DNA of 52,450 nt from Mageeibacillus sp. UBA5734 (GCA_002419365.1 DIGA01000111.1:1-52450); one strand, 5' to 3'; shown: positions 34,507 to 42,912, counted from the first letter of the stretch. Notes: generated by a model from the sequence alone, not told the origin. A program made the numbers and translations.

Positions 34507-34851
34507 ATGATTGGAACCACTTCAACCATCGATCGAGTTGTTTTTTACATCGAGTCACATCTCGAAAGTGAATTGCGGCGGGAAGAGATCGCTGCCCATG
34601 TTCATTATCACGTCGATTATTTGACACGGATGTTTAAAAAAGAAAAACAAATTTCCATGAAAGAATACATCATCCGGCAAAAAATGCAAAAAGCACGGAT
34701 ACTGTTACAAAATACGAATTATCCAGTCAGCCAGATCGCGACACAATTAGGTTATCAGAATCTGAGCCATTTCTCTTTTGCCTACAAGAAGACGACAGGG
34801 CGATCTCCCATGGAGGACAGACTGTCTTCATTAAAGGCATACCATCTTTGA
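34507..34851 (+). CDS. Stand-alone AraC-type DNA-binding domain (orphan or remnant)
   Basis: A 114-residue protein that is almost only an AraC/XylS double helix-turn-helix (REEIAAHVHYHVDYLTRMFKKEKQISMKEYIIRQKMQKAR then VSQIATQLGYQNLSHFSFAYKKTTGRSPM). It has no receiver, cupin or other effector domain. It may be a free-standing regulator or the surviving C-terminus of a larger YesN/AraC-type protein. The region is AT-rich compared with the genes on both sides and is followed by another gene remnant. The ribosome site is weak (AAAGAG). Any target is unknown. Confidence 0.6.
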   Translation: MIGTTSTIDRVVFYIESHLESELRREEIAAHVHYHVDYLTRMFKKEKQISMKEYIIRQKMQKARILLQNTNYPVSQIATQLGYQNLSHFSFAYKKTTGRSPMEDRLSSLKAYHL

Positions 34852-34977
34852 CTACTTACTCCAAATGTGAAGATATCTGCAAAAAAGATTAGAAACGCCT
34901 GGTGCCTGCTAGAACAGTTACACAAGGCTGCATTGATGCAAACAGGATTAGAATCCAAGGGTTTCCTGCAAAAACGA

Positions 34978-35151
34978 TTACAAAATCGCAGACTTGTTGT
35001 GTTCATCCAGGGCCTGCTTGGGCGATCCAGTTCGTTCGATCGCCTTGGCCCAGGTCTTGACCGTTTCTTCGATGATGACCGGTGGCTTCTGATGGGTCAT
35101 CAGCCAATCGTTCAGGAGCGTACGACCAACCCTTCCGTTGCCAAGCCGGCT
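34978..35151 (-). pseudogene. C-terminal remnant of a Fic-domain gene
   Basis: Read in the same frame directly after the C-S lyase stop codon, this stretch encodes 57 residues with LGNGRVGRTLLNDWL near its start and HQKPPVIIEETVKTW later, then stops at 34978. GNGRxGR is the second half of the Fic AMP-transferase motif (HPFxxGNGRxGR), and the rest follows normal Fic sequence. The N-terminus, the catalytic His and any start are missing. It looks like a deletion joined the tail of a fic gene to the end of the C-S lyase gene. The rest of 34852-34977 shows nothing recognisable. Confidence 0.65.
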
Positions 35152-36327
35152 TCACTTTCCCCGTACCGCCTGCTCCAGCCGCTCCAGCGCCTGCTGAAGA
35201 ACCTTCCTGGGGCAGGCGTAATTGATCCGCTCAAAATGTTCACCGCCGGCACCGAACATCGAGCCTTTGTCGAGCCAGAGCTTGGCCCGGTGGACGATCA
35301 GGTCCTGGCGTTCGTCTTCAGGCAGGTCGAGGCCGGAGCAGTCGAGCCAGGCCAGATAGGTGCCCTGGGGTTCGACGAGACGGATCTCCGGCAGGTGTTC
35401 CTGCAAAAAGTCGCGAATAAAAGACAAATTTCCCTGCAGGTAGGCGATCAGTTCATCGAGCCATTCAGCGCCGTGTTCATAGGCAGCCTGGCAGGCGACC
35501 AGGCCGAGCGTGTTCAGCTGGCTGTAGCCGCTGCGGTGGATTTCGTGGACTATCGCGTGCTTGATCTCCCGGTTGGCGGCGAATAAGTTCGAAACTTGCA
35601 GGCCGGCGAGGTTGAAGGTTTTGCTCGGTGCGGTGCAGGTGACCGTGATCGCGGCAAATTCAGGTCGCAAGTTGGCAAACACCTCGTGCCGGTAGCCCGG
35701 GTAAATGAAATCGGCGTGGATTTCGTCGGCGATGACCCGGACCTGGTGGCGGAGGCAAATTTCGCCCAGCTGTTCCAGTTCCGCACGGGTCCAGACGCGG
35801 CCGACGGGATTGTGCGGATTGCAGAGGATGAACAGCTTGACCCGATTCGCAACGATTTTGGCTTCGAAATCGGCAAAATCGATGCGATACTGTCCGTCTG
35901 CATAAAGAAGTTCGTTGACGACCAGACGGCGGCCATTGTCGCGCACGACGGACTCGAACGGATAATAGACGGGCTGCTGGATGATCACGGCATCGCCTGG
36001 CTCGGTTAAAGCACGCACGCTGTTGGCGATTGCAAACACGACCCCGGGTGCCTTGATCAGCCAGTCTTTTTCGACCTGCCAGCCAAGACGGTTGGCGAGC
36101 CAGTTCTGGACGGCATGGAAATAATCGTCCTTGGCTTCGGAATAGCCGAAAATACCGTGCTGAGCGGCGTCGACCAGCGCATTGATCACAGCTGGCGGGG
36201 TGCGAAAATCCATATCTGCAACCCAGAGCGGCAACAGGTCTTCCGGCATACCGCGCTCGCTGGCAAAATCGTATTTCAGGGAATTCGTGTTCTGGCGGTC
36301 AATGATTTCGTCGAAATGGAATGGCAT
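35152..36327 (-). CDS. PatB/MalY-type C-S lyase (cystathionine beta-lyase)
   Basis: A 391-residue PLP enzyme of the class I/II aminotransferase fold that splits cystathionine or cysteine conjugates to homocysteine/thiol, pyruvate and ammonia. Begins MPFHFDEIIDRQNTNSLKYD, the family's normal start; LPLWVADMDF; ILCNPHNPVGRVW; DEIHADF; and the PLP lysine in APSKTFNLAGL (about residue 233). ATG at 36327 has AAGGAG upstream on the minus strand; further upstream frame extension would run into the cystathionine gene's 3' end. It is 67 bases downstream of that gene, so the two form an operon giving the two transsulfuration steps to methionine. The frame continues into a fic remnant after the stop. 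Confidence 0.9.
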   Translation of the reverse strand: MPFHFDEIIDRQNTNSLKYDFASERGMPEDLLPLWVADMDFRTPPAVINALVDAAQHGIFGYSEAKDDYFHAVQNWLANRLGWQVEKDWLIKAPGVVFAIANSVRALTEPGDAVIIQQPVYYPFESVVRDNGRRLVVNELLYADGQYRIDFADFEAKIVANRVKLFILCNPHNPVGRVWTRAELEQLGEICLRHQVRVIADEIHADFIYPGYRHEVFANLRPEFAAITVTCTAPSKTFNLAGLQVSNLFAANREIKHAIVHEIHRSGYSQLNTLGLVACQAAYEHGAEWLDELIAYLQGNLSFIRDFLQEHLPEIRLVEPQGTYLAWLDCSGLDLPEDERQDLIVHRAKLWLDKGSMFGAGGEHFERINYACPRKVLQQALERLEQAVRGK

Positions 36328-36394
36328 GGGCCGGATCTCCTTGGTTCGTGGGGTTGGCTCCTGGTGTGGCCACCCGAGCTTCATTGCGTACGGG

Positions 36395-37534
36395 TTATGC
36401 CAGCGCTTGCTCCAGATCGGCAATCAGGTCATCGATGTGCTCGATCCCGGCGGACAGGCGCAGCAGTTGGTCGTCGATTCCCAGTTTAGCACGCATATCG
36501 GCTGGAATCGCCTGGTGTGTCTGCAAAATCGGATAGGTGATCAGCGTTTCTGTACCGCCGAGGCTTTCGGCATAATAGATCAGGCGGACCTGGTTGAGCA
36601 CGGCTTCAGCCGTCGCGGCATTTTTGACGCGGAAGGAGAGGGTCGCACCAAAACCGCGGGCCTGTGTGAGGAGCAGCTCGCGGCCGGAGTGATCCTGCAG
36701 GCCAGGGAAAAAAACCTGTTCGACCTTGGGGTGATTCTGTAACCATTCGGCTATGGCCAGGGCGTTTTGCTGCTGTCGCTCCATCCGGATGGCAAGCGTC
36801 TTGAGCCCCCGGAGGATCAGCCAGCTGTCGAGCGGGGCCAGCACCGCACCTTCAGACTTCTGGATCAGGCGCAACTGATCATTTAATTTCGGGTCATTCA
36901 GGGCCAAAACACCGGCCAGGGTATCATTGTGGCCGCCCAGGTATTTGCTGGCACTGTGAATGACAATATCGGCACCGAGGTCCAAGGGCTGGATCAGGAC
37001 AGGGGAGAGCAGCGTACTGTCAACGATGGTCAGCAGATTGTGCGCCCGTGCCAGTCGGCTGAGTGCGCGGATATCGACGATTTTCATCATCGGATTGGTC
37101 GGGATTTCGAGGAAGATCGCTTTTGTATCGGGCTGGATCGCCGCTTGTGCCGCGGCAAGGTCAGTCAGATCAACGAAAGTTGCCGTGATGCCGTAGCCTT
37201 TGTAGATTTCCGTGATCAGGCGATAGACGCCACCATAGAGGTCATCCGAGAGGATGAAGTGCGAACCGGCCGGGAAAAGTTTGACGATTGTAGAGATGGC
37301 TGCCATGCCGCTGGCAAAGGCCAGGCCAAATTCAGCCTGCTCCAGGCGGGCGATGGTCTTTTCCAGCTCCTCGCGGGTTGGATTTTGCAGCCGCGAGTAG
37401 TCGTAGCCGGTCGTTACCTGGAGCCCGGGATGGCGAAAGGTCGCACTCTGGTAAATCGGGATGCTGACCGCCCCGGTCTGTGGATCGTATCCGTTGGCGC
37501 CATGAACGGCGATGGTTTCCAAATGTTCTGCCAT
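36395..37534 (-). CDS. Cystathionine gamma-synthase/gamma-lyase family enzyme
   Basis: A 379-residue PLP enzyme of the Cys/Met metabolism family. Signatures: YDYSRLQNPTREELEKTIARLE (about residue 44), ASGMAAI, SDDLYGGVYRL, PTNPMMKIVDI and the PLP lysine in HSASKYLGGHNDTLAG (about residue 194). Synthase (MetB: activated homoserine plus cysteine) and lyase (MccB) cannot be separated by eye; pairing with a PatB/MalY-type beta-lyase suggests a MetB-type role. Expressed leftward from the promoter at 37609-37638 with an operator-like element shared with cysK. AGGAGG precedes the ATG. Confidence 0.9.
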   Translation of the reverse strand: MAEHLETIAVHGANGYDPQTGAVSIPIYQSATFRHPGLQVTTGYDYSRLQNPTREELEKTIARLEQAEFGLAFASGMAAISTIVKLFPAGSHFILSDDLYGGVYRLITEIYKGYGITATFVDLTDLAAAQAAIQPDTKAIFLEIPTNPMMKIVDIRALSRLARAHNLLTIVDSTLLSPVLIQPLDLGADIVIHSASKYLGGHNDTLAGVLALNDPKLNDQLRLIQKSEGAVLAPLDSWLILRGLKTLAIRMERQQQNALAIAEWLQNHPKVEQVFFPGLQDHSGRELLLTQARGFGATLSFRVKNAATAEAVLNQVRLIYYAESLGGTETLITYPILQTHQAIPADMRAKLGIDDQLLRLSAGIEHIDDLIADLEQALA

Positions 37535-37582
37535 GGTTCGATCCTCCTGGCGATCGTGCCTTGCTGGTTATACATATCAATT

Positions 37583-37606
37583 CCCATATAAATAATAGGA
37601 ATAAAG
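37583..37606. promoter_or_regulatory. Putative sulfur-regulon operator before the cystathionine operon
   Basis: Twin of the cysK element at 2713-2736 (20 of 24 positions equal, core ATATAAATAATAGGAAT on the plus strand). It lies just downstream of the minus-strand -10 box, as at cysK. A CymR-like repressor is the obvious candidate, by inference only. Confidence 0.5.
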
Positions 37607-37608
37607 GG

Positions 37609-37638
37609 ATCTTAGCATCTGGATGCTGCAGCGGTCAA
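37609..37638 (-). promoter_or_regulatory. Promoter of the cystathionine/C-S lyase operon
   Basis: On the minus strand, TTGACC (37638-37633) and TAAGAT (37614-37609) with an 18-base spacer, followed by the shared operator element. The leader to the ATG at 37534 is about 70 bases. Confidence 0.55.
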
Positions 37639-37763
37639 GAAACATGATATGACTTTTCGTAGTTGGGGATACGAAGTTTTTCAGTCGCTCGTGCTACAGT
37701 AAACGTGTACGGAACAATCGTGAGGCAAGACCTCACACCCCATGAAAAGGAAGGTACACACTC

Positions 37764-38093
37764 ATGGCACTCCTCAAAAACATCGTTCACGAACAAATCG
37801 TCCGTCTCAAAGACCTTGTTTCAGTCGCTCCCGGCCAGATCGTCAGCAAGACCCTGGTCCAGAACAAATCTGTCAGCGTGACCCTTTTCGCCTTTGCCCA
37901 AGGTGAAGAAATCAGCTCCCACGATTCCGAGGGGGATGCCCTGGTCACCGTCTTTGAAGGTGTCGGCCGCTTCACCATCAATGGTACCGACCACATCCTC
38001 AAGGAAGGCGAAAGCATTGTCATGCCAGCCACCCTGCCCCATGCCATCCAGGCTGTCGAAGACTGCAAATGGATGCTGACGGTGGTGTTCTAA
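37764..38093 (+). CDS. Single-domain cupin protein
   Basis: A 109-residue cupin. Cupin motif 1 reads GEEISSHDSEGDALVTVFEGVGRFTI (one His and Glu-type metal ligands, about residues 45-70) and motif 2 reads VMPATLPHAIQA with a His (about residue 94). Such small cupins bind a metal and a small ligand; enzymatic or storage roles vary and no function is assigned. AAGGAAGG lies before the ATG. The 5' leader contains a small hairpin (GTGAGG 37720-37725 with CCTCAC 37731-37736) and the gap carries a TTCGTA/TACGAA inverted repeat at 37656-37675. Confidence 0.8.
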   Translation: MALLKNIVHEQIVRLKDLVSVAPGQIVSKTLVQNKSVSVTLFAFAQGEEISSHDSEGDALVTVFEGVGRFTINGTDHILKEGESIVMPATLPHAIQAVEDCKWMLTVVF

Positions 38094-38178
38094 GCCCGCG
38101 CGCCCCGCACTCGCTTGCGATCCCGCCCACGGCCTGCGCCGGATCTTTTTCTGTCACATTTCCGTCTAAAATATGGAC

Positions 38179-38184
38179 TATAAT
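38179..38184 (+). promoter_or_regulatory. Possible -10 box of the LysM/GerMN lipoprotein gene
   Basis: A perfect TATAAT about 38 bases before the start codon, without a recognisable -35 at normal distance. A regulated or alternative promoter is possible; evidence is thin. Confidence 0.35.
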
Positions 38185-38221
38185 GGTACTTAGATGGAGA
38201 CAGAAAGAGGGTGCTTTGAAC

Positions 38222-39586
38222 ATGAGATCCATAATCCGTTTCCGGTTCAGATTTGCGGCAACGTGCCTGGTCCTAGTCTTCACACTTGCCCTGGCATCCT
38301 GCCAGAGCCCGACCACAAGCGGGCCTGCGACCGAACCGACCGAAACGACCGCCCAGACAACAACGCGCGTTGAACCTACAACCCAGCCTGCTACCCAGCC
38401 AACCGAGACAACTGCCCCCACAACCGCACTGACCACAACAGAAACCACACCGTCCCTGACTGAGCCCACGCAGCCTGCACGGACCGTTGAGCAATATTTC
38501 CCCCTGACGCCGGATGTCTTTGCCCGCTATTCAGGGACGGGCAACGAATATGTTCCGATGACCGTCTATGTCGATTATTCAAGGCCAGGTCAGGTTCAGC
38601 TGGCCTATGACAATGGCGGCACCGAAATCCATGTCCTTTACGGCGTGGGCAATGGTAAAGTCCAGATTTTGCAAGAGCTCCCGGAACTGTATGTCCGTGA
38701 AGACCTCGCCCAGCTGCCACCCCTTTCCAATGGCGAAATTCTCCTGATGGAGCCGCTGGAGGTAGGCACGACCTGGAATGTTGAGCACGGGATCCGGGCA
38801 ATCACCGCAGTTGATGTGCCTGTTGACACGGAAGCGGGTGCATTCCATGCGATCGAGGTCACGACTACCAGCTCCGATGTGGTGACTAAGCATTATTACG
38901 CGCGAGGTTTTGGCCTGGTCCAGATGAAAGCCCAAAATGGCTACGAGATCCATCAGCAGCTGGCTGAGCGGCAACTCCATGCATCCCGCAGCCAGAGACT
39001 GACCGTCTATTACCCTCGCATGACCCAGACCGACATTGAGATCGTCGCCAAAGAAGTGACAGTCGAGATGAAAACCAACACAGGTATCCGCGAGATCCTG
39101 GACCGCTTCTTCCGTTCTGCCGCCCAGGCGTTTCCAAAACGGACCTACATCGTCAAACCGCACGATACCCTGTGGTCGATCGCTCTGTACAACCTCGGCG
39201 ATGGGCAGAAATACAAGGATCTAGCTGCATTGAATGGCATCCCATCGCCTTACACCATCAAGCCTGGCCAGGTCCTGGTCCTAGAGTCCGATACGGAGCT
39301 GCCTGCATTGATGAGCCCGCAGACCGTGATCAACTCCGTCCATCTCCAGCAGGACCGGGGTGTCGTGGCGATCGATTTTTCCCGCAGTCTGGTGACCGAT
39401 ATGAATGCTGGATCCGGATTTGAAGCTGCGCTTATCCGGTCCATTGTCAATGCGGTCGGGCGCGCCTATGACGTCCCGAATGTCCTGGTCACACTCGATG
39501 GTGATCCGTACGAATCCGGCCATATCGCGCTGGCTCCTGGCGAAACCTTCACGGTCGACTACCAGGGTGTGATCGTCGTGAACTGA
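38222..39586 (+). CDS. Lipoprotein with LysM inserted in a GerMN domain
   Basis: A 454-residue envelope lipoprotein. Signal peptide with lipobox TLALASC (Cys27), then a Thr/Pro-rich linker to about residue 80, and a beta-rich domain (about 85-270). A GerMN-like start (RLTVYYPRMTQTDIEIVAKEVTVE, about 258-282, and a helix IREILDRFFRSA) is followed by a full LysM (YIVKPHDTLWSIALYNLGDG to IKPGQVLVLES, about 305-355), and then the second GerMN half (VHLQQDRGVVAIDFSRSL, GFEAALIRSIVNAV, NVLVTLDGDPYE). GerMN occurs in spore germination and cell-wall lipoproteins; LysM binds peptidoglycan. ATG 38222 has AAAGAGGG upstream. Role is likely at the cell wall. Confidence 0.78.
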   Translation: MRSIIRFRFRFAATCLVLVFTLALASCQSPTTSGPATEPTETTAQTTTRVEPTTQPATQPTETTAPTTALTTTETTPSLTEPTQPARTVEQYFPLTPDVFARYSGTGNEYVPMTVYVDYSRPGQVQLAYDNGGTEIHVLYGVGNGKVQILQELPELYVREDLAQLPPLSNGEILLMEPLEVGTTWNVEHGIRAITAVDVPVDTEAGAFHAIEVTTTSSDVVTKHYYARGFGLVQMKAQNGYEIHQQLAERQLHASRSQRLTVYYPRMTQTDIEIVAKEVTVEMKTNTGIREILDRFFRSAAQAFPKRTYIVKPHDTLWSIALYNLGDGQKYKDLAALNGIPSPYTIKPGQVLVLESDTELPALMSPQTVINSVHLQQDRGVVAIDFSRSLVTDMNAGSGFEAALIRSIVNAVGRAYDVPNVLVTLDGDPYESGHIALAPGETFTVDYQGVIVVN

Positions 39587-39598
39587 AAGGGCATACAC

Positions 39599-39871
39599 AT
39601 GGACTATCTGCTCATCGTTCTGGCCATTTGGAACGTCCTGACGTTTCTGCTCATGGGCTATGACAAATACCAGGCGATCCACAATCAGTGGCGTGTGCCG
39701 GAAAAAACACTGCTGACAGCCGCTTTTGCCATGGGAGGAGCCGGCTGCTGGGCGGGCGCCACAGTTTTCCGGCACAAGACCCGCAAAACTCAGTTTCGTA
39801 TTCTGCTACCCCTGGCTACGGTGCTGAATCTGGCCATCATCGCCTTTCTCTTCCAGGGCCCGTTGCTTTGA
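39599..39871 (+). CDS. DUF1294 small membrane protein
   Basis: A 90-residue protein with three hydrophobic helices. Family features: MGYDKYQAIHNQWRVPEKTLLTAAFAMGGAGCWAGATVFRHKTRKTQF, where DKxxA and FRHKTRK are the conserved DUF1294 marks. Function unknown. It begins 13 bases after the lipoprotein gene (AAAGGG upstream) and is followed 12 bases later by the phosphatase gene, so they may share a transcript. Confidence 0.8.
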   Translation: MDYLLIVLAIWNVLTFLLMGYDKYQAIHNQWRVPEKTLLTAAFAMGGAGCWAGATVFRHKTRKTQFRILLPLATVLNLAIIAFLFQGPLL

Positions 39872-39882
39872 GATCCAGGGCT

Positions 39883-40596
39883 ATGGAAAACCGCCAGCCG
39901 CACCATGAAAACGAGACCGGCAGATTGTTCGCCATCGGTGATATCCATGGCTGCTACCGGGAGTTCTGTGCGGTCCTGGACTGCCTGGAACCCGATCTGA
40001 CTCGAGACACACTGGTCATCCTGGGTGACTTGATCGACCGCGGACCCGACAGCTTTGACGTGGTGCAAAAGGCCCGCCAGTTGCAGGCGCACTATGGAAC
40101 GGACCGTGTGATTGTTTTGCGTGGCAATCACGAACAGATGGCGCTGGAATTTTTCTCCGGAGACGGAGATTGGTGGAACTTCAATGGCAATGATTTTACC
40201 CTCTCCAGTTATGGAAAGCATGGCAAGGTGATCCAGGCAGACCTGGACTATTTCGCCAGTTTGCCGCTGACCTATGAAAGGGATGGGTTTCTCTTTGTCC
40301 ACGCCGGGCTCAACCCGCACAAGCCGCTCGAGCAGCAAGATGATTCCGATCTGCTCTGGATCCGCGAAGCCTTCTACAACAGCCGCAAGCAGTGGCCGTT
40401 CACCATCGTGTTTGGCCACACACCGACCTACGCCCTGGTCCGCCAGAACGTGCCTGTCAGCCGGTCCGGCTGGATCGCCCTTGATACCGGTTGTGTCTAC
40501 GGCGGTAGCCTGACCGGAGTCGAACTCCAAAACGGTGCGATGGTAAAAATCTGTTCAGTCAAACGAAAGGATGGTCGAAATGGATTTGCTGATTAA
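39883..40596 (+). CDS. Metallophosphoesterase (PrpE/ApaH-like serine/threonine phosphatase fold)
   Basis: A 237-residue two-metal phosphatase. All PPP-type motifs are visible: FAIGDIHGCY (about 17), LGDLIDRGPDS (about 51), LRGNHEQM (about 83), FVHAGLN (about 143) and FGHTPTY (about 182). Relatives act on dinucleoside tetraphosphates or phosphoproteins; the substrate is not clear. ATG at 39883 is taken because the longer open frame overlaps the DUF1294 gene and has no family similarity. Its end overlaps the next gene by 17 bases. Confidence 0.85.
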   Translation: MENRQPHHENETGRLFAIGDIHGCYREFCAVLDCLEPDLTRDTLVILGDLIDRGPDSFDVVQKARQLQAHYGTDRVIVLRGNHEQMALEFFSGDGDWWNFNGNDFTLSSYGKHGKVIQADLDYFASLPLTYERDGFLFVHAGLNPHKPLEQQDDSDLLWIREAFYNSRKQWPFTIVFGHTPTYALVRQNVPVSRSGWIALDTGCVYGGSLTGVELQNGAMVKICSVKRKDGRNGFAD

Positions 40597-40909
40597 CCAA
40601 TTGAAAAACCGGGAACTCTCCATGGAAATGGTCCTGCAACAGGGATTGTCCCGGGCGATCGTCAACTACCCTGCAGCCAGTGGCGACAGTCCGGCTGATT
40701 TGCTGGACCGGCTGCTCGAAATCCGGACCGAACCGGAAGTGGTATCGGCGATCAACAAAGCTTTCCAGGATGACCTCGTGCGCCGGCTGCTGCTTGATTG
40801 CCTGGAGGACGCCACTGTGCGCCAGGTCAACCATCTGAGCAGCAACAAGGCCCAGGCCCTTGAAGAACAGCTCGAACAGGACCGCGAAACGGAGCATTTT
40901 GACACCTGA
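40580..40909 (+). CDS. Hypothetical protein, 109 residues, acidic, helical
   Basis: Not recognised. It is predicted to be all-helical and acidic (LLINQLKNRELSMEMVLQQGLSRAIVNYPA; LEEQLEQDRETEHFDT), without membrane segments or cysteine motifs, apart from a single Cys. Start could be ATG 40571 or 40580; GAAAGG lies 11 bases before the latter. It overlaps the phosphatase gene, so the two are likely coupled. Convergent with the YihY gene; the 60-base gap has no clear terminator. Confidence 0.65.
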   Translation: MDLLINQLKNRELSMEMVLQQGLSRAIVNYPAASGDSPADLLDRLLEIRTEPEVVSAINKAFQDDLVRRLLLDCLEDATVRQVNHLSSNKAQALEEQLEQDRETEHFDT

Positions 40910-40969
40910 CAGGTATGTGGGATCGGTATGAGGTTCTGACAAAAATGCTACCCGGATTTTCTGAATAGG

Positions 40970-41845
40970 TCAGTCTGCTCCCGGCTGGTCTGGCTTGTGT
41001 GTTGCCTTGCCATCTCCTCGCCGCAGCAGCAAGGCATTGATTTCCACACCCAGTAAAATGATGGTCGAGATCAGCTGGACCCAGAGCAGCAAAGCGACCA
41101 TGGTGCCGAGAGCGCCGTAAAACACTGAATAATCAGCGAAATTGTCGACGTAATATTGGAAAAGCAGCGTCAGAGCGGTCCAGGCGATTGTCGTGAACAG
41201 AGCCCCGGGGAAGGCCGCGCGAAACCGAACCCGGCGTGCAGGTACAAACTTATAGAACAGGGTCAGGATGCCAAAGATCAGCAGGACCGGCAAGACATGG
41301 CGTGAAAGCTGGATCAGCTGATACAAGGGAAGCTGGGGGAAGCGCAGCATCAGCAGGTTGATGATTTGCTGGCCGAAAACCATCGCCACCAGGACGATTA
41401 TGATCGTCAGGGCAAAGACAATCACCCCGGCCACGGAAATCAAGTAGTTGATCAGAAAATTGCGCCGGTCGACCAGCCCCAGGACCTGGTTGCTGCCCTT
41501 GGTCAAAGCTCTGAAGCCCCTGGAAGCCGCATGGATCGCAACCACGATCGAGATCGACAACAGCTGTCCATGCTGGCGGCCAAGGACATCCTCAATGATC
41601 CCGGACACTTGGCGATAAACCGAGAGTGGCAGAATCTGGGCCAGTTGTTCCAGCAGGGAAGTGGGGTCCAACTGCAAGAATCCCAGCAAAGTGAACAGGA
41701 AAATGACAAATGGGAAAAAGGCCAGGATCAGACTGAGGGTCAGCTGGTTGGCATAGGATACCAGATGGTTTTCCTCGATCTTCCGGCCGAATTCACGGAT
41801 GCCTGCATAGACATTGATAAAATCGTGCAAGATGTGTCTGGGCAA
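40970..41845 (-). CDS. YihY/UPF0761 family membrane protein
   Basis: A 291-residue inner-membrane protein with about six helices. Family marks: NQLTLSLILAFFPFVIFLFTLLGFL near the start, AIHAASRGFRALTKGSNQVLGL (about residue 105), and YYVDNFADYSVFYGALGTMVALLLWVQL (about 230-258). Formerly annotated as ribonuclease BN; the true function is unknown. The start is TTG at 41845 with AGGAGGA about 5 bases upstream. The ThpR gene ends 38 bases upstream on the same strand, so they form a likely operon. Confidence 0.88.
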   Translation of the reverse strand: MPRHILHDFINVYAGIREFGRKIEENHLVSYANQLTLSLILAFFPFVIFLFTLLGFLQLDPTSLLEQLAQILPLSVYRQVSGIIEDVLGRQHGQLLSISIVVAIHAASRGFRALTKGSNQVLGLVDRRNFLINYLISVAGVIVFALTIIIVLVAMVFGQQIINLLMLRFPQLPLYQLIQLSRHVLPVLLIFGILTLFYKFVPARRVRFRAAFPGALFTTIAWTALTLLFQYYVDNFADYSVFYGALGTMVALLLWVQLISTIILLGVEINALLLRRGDGKATHKPDQPGAD

Positions 41846-41883
41846 TCCAGTCCTCCTGGATTCCAGTCAGCGGCTACCTGACT

Positions 41884-42453
41884 TCAGGGGTTGTTCGCCA
41901 GGGGATATTCGGCGATTTTGCGGTAGATACGCCGGCCTTCTGTTTCCTCGCTGGCGAAGAGGACCAGCCAATGGACCGTCATGTCCTTAAGCTGGACCGG
42001 TCCCAGGGCTGCTTTGACTTGTTCGAAGTCTGTCTTGAAAACCAGGTCCTGACCCAGCGTGACATGGGGGGCAAAACCGCGCTTTTCGGCTGGATATCCG
42101 AGAGGCTCGAGCGCTTTGTCGACCGCAGCCTGCAAGTTGCGCAACGCATCGAGGTCGCCGGACAGGCCCAGCCAGAGGAAGCGCATCAGATCCTTGTCAT
42201 CGTACGTCCAGAAATCAGCCAAAGACAAGGCAAAGGGTTTCACCTGTTTTGCGACAGCTTTCATGGCGTCATTGATCGGCTCCAAAGGACCAGAACCAAT
42301 CTCGCCCATGAATTTCAAAGTCAAATGCAAATCATCAAAGGACTTCCAACGTCCTGAATCAATATGGGGTTTCAGCTTGTCCTGAATGGCCAGGATTTCG
42401 TTCTTGATCTCGTCATTGAAATCGATCCCGATAAAAGCTCTCAAAAAACTCAC
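41884..42453 (-). CDS. thpR: RNA 2',3'-cyclic phosphodiesterase
   Basis: A 189-residue member of the 2H phosphoesterase superfamily. The two catalytic HxTx motifs are seen in DLHLTLKFMGE (about residue 44) and APHVTLGQDL (about 128). These enzymes open cyclic phosphates on RNA ends and were first known as 2'-5' RNA ligases. N-terminus MSFLRAFIGIDF matches the family. The exact cellular role in bacteria is uncertain. It is upstream of the YihY gene on the minus strand. Confidence 0.88.
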   Translation of the reverse strand: MSFLRAFIGIDFNDEIKNEILAIQDKLKPHIDSGRWKSFDDLHLTLKFMGEIGSGPLEPINDAMKAVAKQVKPFALSLADFWTYDDKDLMRFLWLGLSGDLDALRNLQAAVDKALEPLGYPAEKRGFAPHVTLGQDLVFKTDFEQVKAALGPVQLKDMTVHWLVLFASEETEGRRIYRKIAEYPLANNP

Positions 42454-42696
42454 GCTCCTCGTCCGCTATTCTGATTGGATCTGGGGCAGCTGGGCTGCTG
42501 CTTTAATTTTACACGATCTGGCAGGTAAACCGTAGCCCAAAAATGTCGATTGACAGGAAATTATCACGGGACATTCAGCTGATCCTGGTTCAAAGACTGT
42601 AACGAACGAAAAGGCCAAGTAACTGACTGGTTTTTATAATGAAATCAGATCATTGAATGGTCGGTCATTCGACACGAAAAGAGGAGGTCTTGGCCA

Positions 42697-42912
42697 GTGG
42701 ATGAGTATCTGATCAAAAACACAACCCGGGAGCAGCGGGAGGAAATCATCCGTCGTTCGCTCGATTGTGGTGGGGGCGGCTGTGAAAATTGCTCCGCCTG
42801 CGGCGCCTATGGTGCGGGCGATCCATATGACATGTACCAGCCCTATATCGATGGCGAACTCGAACTGGCTGAAATCCATGCCAGATTCCGGTCCTCTTAC
42901 CTGCGCGGATGA
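42697..42912 (+). CDS. Small Cys-rich protein, 71 residues
   Basis: Not assigned to a function. The sequence has a charged helix (NTTREQREEIIRRSLDC) followed by CGGGGCENCSACG, four to five cysteines in CxxxxCxxCxxC spacing that could bind a metal, and an acidic end. Similar small proteins with this start are common in Clostridia as far as I recall. Start is a GTG at 42697 with GAGGAGGT 8 bases upstream; the ATG at 42701 leads to a quick stop. The upstream 243-base gap has a TATAAT at 42635 but no clear -35. Confidence 0.65.
   Translation: MDEYLIKNTTREQREEIIRRSLDCGGGGCENCSACGAYGAGDPYDMYQPYIDGELELAEIHARFRSSYLRG

Noticed and set aside
42640..42680. GAATG/CATTC inverted repeat before the small Cys-rich gene as an operator
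   Set aside because: Only five base pairs with a short loop, no second copy found and no clear promoter; too weak to call.
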